DNA of 24,593 nt from positions 1 to 24,593 of the forward strand of contig JABSSW010000112.1 of assembly GCA_018902385.1 (NCBI GenBank), in the 5' to 3' direction. The notes under the pieces were generated by a model. That model had not been told where the DNA came from, made no database searches, and saw only the letters and a list, made by a program, of their open reading frames with translations. Below are positions 22,104-24,593 of this stretch, in pieces (position 1 is the stretch's first letter; the number at the start of each line of letters is the position of its first letter). This DNA comes from Physcia stellaris (taxonomy: Eukaryota; Ascomycota; Lecanoromycetes; Caliciales; Physciaceae). A program made the position numbers and the translations under genes.

Positions 22104-23213
22104 AAACCGTTTGATCGAACCCTGGCGACCCAAACTATCCGCGGTGTATGCACCCGACCCTAAGTACTTTAAGTCTCTTTCTTACACCAACCCGGCTGGA
22201 GCTTCAACTGCGGTAGTTGCATATTCATACCAATGGTCGGCTGGCTGGACCAGGGTGCTGAAGCAATGAGACGTAATTGCAGTGGCTGGGGCATGACACG
22301 CCTATAGGCGACTTTCTCCCCGAGCTTCTGGTTCCTGCTCTTTGGTCTCTTCTTTTGAGACCAAATACTATCTTCCTCTTTCGACGTCTTGTCAAGCTGC
22401 TTTCCTATGTCTCTTTGGGCGACGCTGATTTCAAATGAGAGATCTAGGACTTGCAACAAGTCAAACAGCAGGACTCTTTCAAAGCCCCGAAATGTCAGTC
22501 CGATATCAGTGTTGTCTGGATTAGACCGGGAACAGGGCGCTCAATCTTTTGCTGAAATATATTGACCAGTGGCAGACATAATCGACTGGTGGCAGGCATG
22601 ATCGTTTGCGAAAATCCCACTTTGATCCTCCGTAAGATGTAGTGTCAGAGGACAGAAGGAAAAGCTCAGTATGCCGTCCATGTAGATCTACACTCGTATT
22701 GCAGGTCAACTTACTTCATTGTTTTGGATCGAAGATTATTTCTGTAAATACAAGCTTCTATGGTTCAGAAAAGACCACAGCACTTCTGCTGAATCCACTG
22801 TAGGGGGTTCACTGGACGCTTTGGTTCGTTAGGCCTGCTAGACAGACGTGCTGATGTAGCGGAGGCACAACGGCCTAAACAGTATCAGGAAATACTCGGA
22901 TCTTCTGCTCCTTATAGCGTACGTCCGCTCGTTCGTTTTTTGGCTTTGTGCACACCCGCTTGTCGAAGGTCATTTCTGAAACGTACGGCTTGAGAGTTAT
23001 ATCAATCCCATAATTGGTCCACGTAGGTCCAGGGGGTTTATTCGGTGATGCTAGCGCTGAGTAGAGCCGTGGGTGATTAAGCATGAAGGTCACCACTTGA
23101 ACGGGCCAACCACAACAGTCAATATACAAAGGTCTTCTTCAGGGACATTAGTCCCAGTTCTGTTGGTCGTAGTATGTTCGCCGTCCCCAAACGTCCCGAA
23201 GACGCTTTAGCTC
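22104..23213. other. Intergenic DNA of normal composition; no gene recognised
   Basis: Several short open frames occur on both strands (for example minus 22875-23129 and minus 22169-22459), but none shows a recognisable domain or coding continuity. A 20-base imperfect tandem repeat lies at 22564-22603. The region separates the HET gene from the stop of the minus-strand membrane-protein pseudogene, so the two genes are convergent. Confidence 0.6.
22564..22603 (+). repeat. Imperfect 20-base tandem duplication
   Basis: Units 22564-22583 and 22584-22603 match at 16 of 20 positions. All four differences are transitions (C/T once, A/G three times). No function is apparent. Confidence 0.8.
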
Positions 23214-24200
23214 CTATTGACGAGGAAAGGGCACCAATACAACAGCGTTGATCGTCTTCTTGGGCACCAGCTGTTTGCCTTGCATTGTCCCGTCATATTG
23301 CCGATGATATTTCCGCCCACGCTCAATGGGTCACTAGCTCCCACTGCGAGAACGCCAAGCTCATCTTTTGCCCGGGCATTCCGACCCACCCAGGAATGCG
23401 TTCCATACTGGTTGATCTTTTCCCTGCTTTACGGATGAAAGCACTTGCAACGGTAATTCAGGGGCTCGTGCAGCCCCCAATCTCATCATTGTCTCGGCAT
23501 CGAAACTCGACGTCCATGTATGCGAAAAGCTTATGTAAGTCGCCAGAGCGAGCAGGAGAAAGAGATCAGCGCCGAGCAGTATCGAGACGACAATAACGCC
23601 TGTAGTGGAGATTTTGGGTCGCACTTTTGAATCTATTCCTCTATCGTATTCTACGTCCAGGCGACCGCTCGGTCCATCGGAGAACAACATCTGGCTAGCC
23701 AGGATAACAGCTGCATGAAGAGCGTTTTCGATTTTGTCGTCGATCTTAAAATAGTTGAGCCAGCTCTGGGAAGTTACGGTTAGGTACTCGGAAGGATAAC
23801 TATAGAGAGTCCCGCACAACGGGTTATTATCGCTCATGAGCTGCGCTAATGGTGCAAAGATACATGGCCCGTCCTCTGACGCCTCCGAAGCCGCCGGTGG
23901 TTGAGTTCTATTCTTAGAAAGTTGAATCTCAAGGAAAGATCCTGGGCTAAATAAAGCTGCGGTTACCATAGTAAAGGGGCCCCTGCTTGTGGCCTACCGC
24001 ATGGTTTGCCGCACCCTCATCGATCTGAAGCGATCTTCTGCGTAGCTAAAGCTTGGTGCATTGGAATTGAGAAGAGCCGGGGCGGAGGCAGGAATCGAAG
24101 GGGGTCATCAGCCAGCAATGGCCCAGCAATCCCGTTGTTGCCATAGTTTGGTAGCTCAAAGTATCCTAGGGTAGAATTGACGACGTACTTGATATTGATG
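23214..24200 (-). pseudogene. Broken gene for a fungal integral membrane protein of unknown function, C-terminal part
   Basis: On the minus strand, a first segment (about 24200-24085) reads NSTLGYFELPNYGNNGIAGP then LLADDPL. A second, in another frame, is open for 202 codons (23969-23361) and holds an extracellular-looking part, one hydrophobic membrane span (about residues 122-148) and SFDAETMMRLGAARAPELPL. A third, in the first segment's frame, reads WVGRNARAKDELGVLAVGAS near 23390-23320. A last one reads KYHRQYDGTMQGKQ and ends at a TAG at 23214-23216. These pieces occur in this order in a common family of large fungal plasma-membrane-type proteins that have no known function. Frame changes near 24,000-24,085, 23,395 and 23,315 and a TAG at 23994-23996 break it. 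An intron could explain the first change but not all. The N-terminal part is missing from the window or unrecognisable. Confidence 0.6.
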
Positions 24201-24593
24201 TTTGTGATCCGATTCCAATGTTAATAAACATTGTTTCAGATATGTCTGACGATTTCGCGTCTGTTTCCAAGGCGTTTTGGAAACATCTGCTGGCATGCAA
24301 ACCCAAGCATCAATGATATCCGCAAACCTTATCTCGTAATGATGATACCGAACGGAGTACGCACCGAAAAGGCTAGCACAGTCTCGGGGAAAATCCTCCT
24401 GCGAAATACTGGTGTTAAAATGAACTATTCATCCGTGGCATATACTGAACCATTATGCCTGTTGAAATGTTGTTTGGAAGTTGTGCTATGTACCTTATGA
24501 GGAACCCATAGTCAGCGATTTCATACTGGGGTGAGAGTTGGGCTACCGGATATGGTTACGTAGAAAGGCGCTCCAGCCACGTGACTTGAAAAA
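24201..24593. other. End of window; no gene recognised
   Basis: Composition is normal. If the minus-strand membrane-protein gene was once complete, its upstream exons should lie here or beyond. Minus-strand translation shows only short pieces separated by stops, with none I could match. The plus-strand 89-codon frame at 24231-24500 shows no recognisable feature. Confidence 0.5.

Noticed and set aside
22875-23129. 84-codon minus-strand frame as a gene
   Set aside because: The peptide is not obviously random, but it has no recognisable domain and no continuity upstream or downstream, so it is not listed as coding.

Overview
The window looks like chromosomal DNA of a filamentous ascomycete (Pezizomycotina). 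The evidence is a complete HET-domain gene, two chromodomain-type Ty3/gypsy retrotransposons wrecked by C-to-T mutation, and an abrupt change from extremely AT-rich DNA (about 1-20,140) to DNA of ordinary composition (about 20,210-24,593). That is the two-compartment ('isochore') pattern seen in fungi whose repeats are inactivated by repeat-induced point mutation (RIP). The species cannot be named from the sequence.

Layout. (1) 1-3,584: the 3' part of a plus-strand Ty3/gypsy element (RT trace, integrase, chromodomain, 3' LTR). (2) 3,585-9,257: 5.7 kb of mutation-saturated DNA with no recognisable gene. (3) 9,258 to about 16,735: a near-complete minus-strand Ty3/gypsy element with two matching LTRs, gag region, RT, RNase H, DD35E integrase and chromodomain, every one disabled. 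(4) About 16,736-20,140: another saturated stretch with no recognisable gene. (5) 20,140-20,210: the composition boundary. (6) 20,210-24,593: normal DNA with an intact 520-aa HET-domain gene on the plus strand and a broken minus-strand gene for a fungal integral membrane protein.

The main observation is the mutational context. In the AT-rich compartment C is almost never followed by T or C (and G almost never preceded by A or G), whereas CpA and CpG remain common. In four hand-counted 120-base blocks I find 29 CpG, 47 CpA/TpG, 1 CpT/ApG and 0 CpC/GpG. Classic RIP mainly consumes CpA. This looks like a RIP-type process acting on C followed by a pyrimidine, and conventional RIP indices would tend to miss it. 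Broken codons in the retrotransposons (Trp to TGA, Asp to Asn, Gly to Glu, Pro to Phe/Ser) agree with that context on both strands.

The minus-strand element keeps some CpT/ApG, and its LTRs keep still more. I infer that it inserted later into DNA that was already saturated. The HET gene, which by family would act in non-self recognition and cell death, lies about 330 bases from the mutated block and is unmutated.
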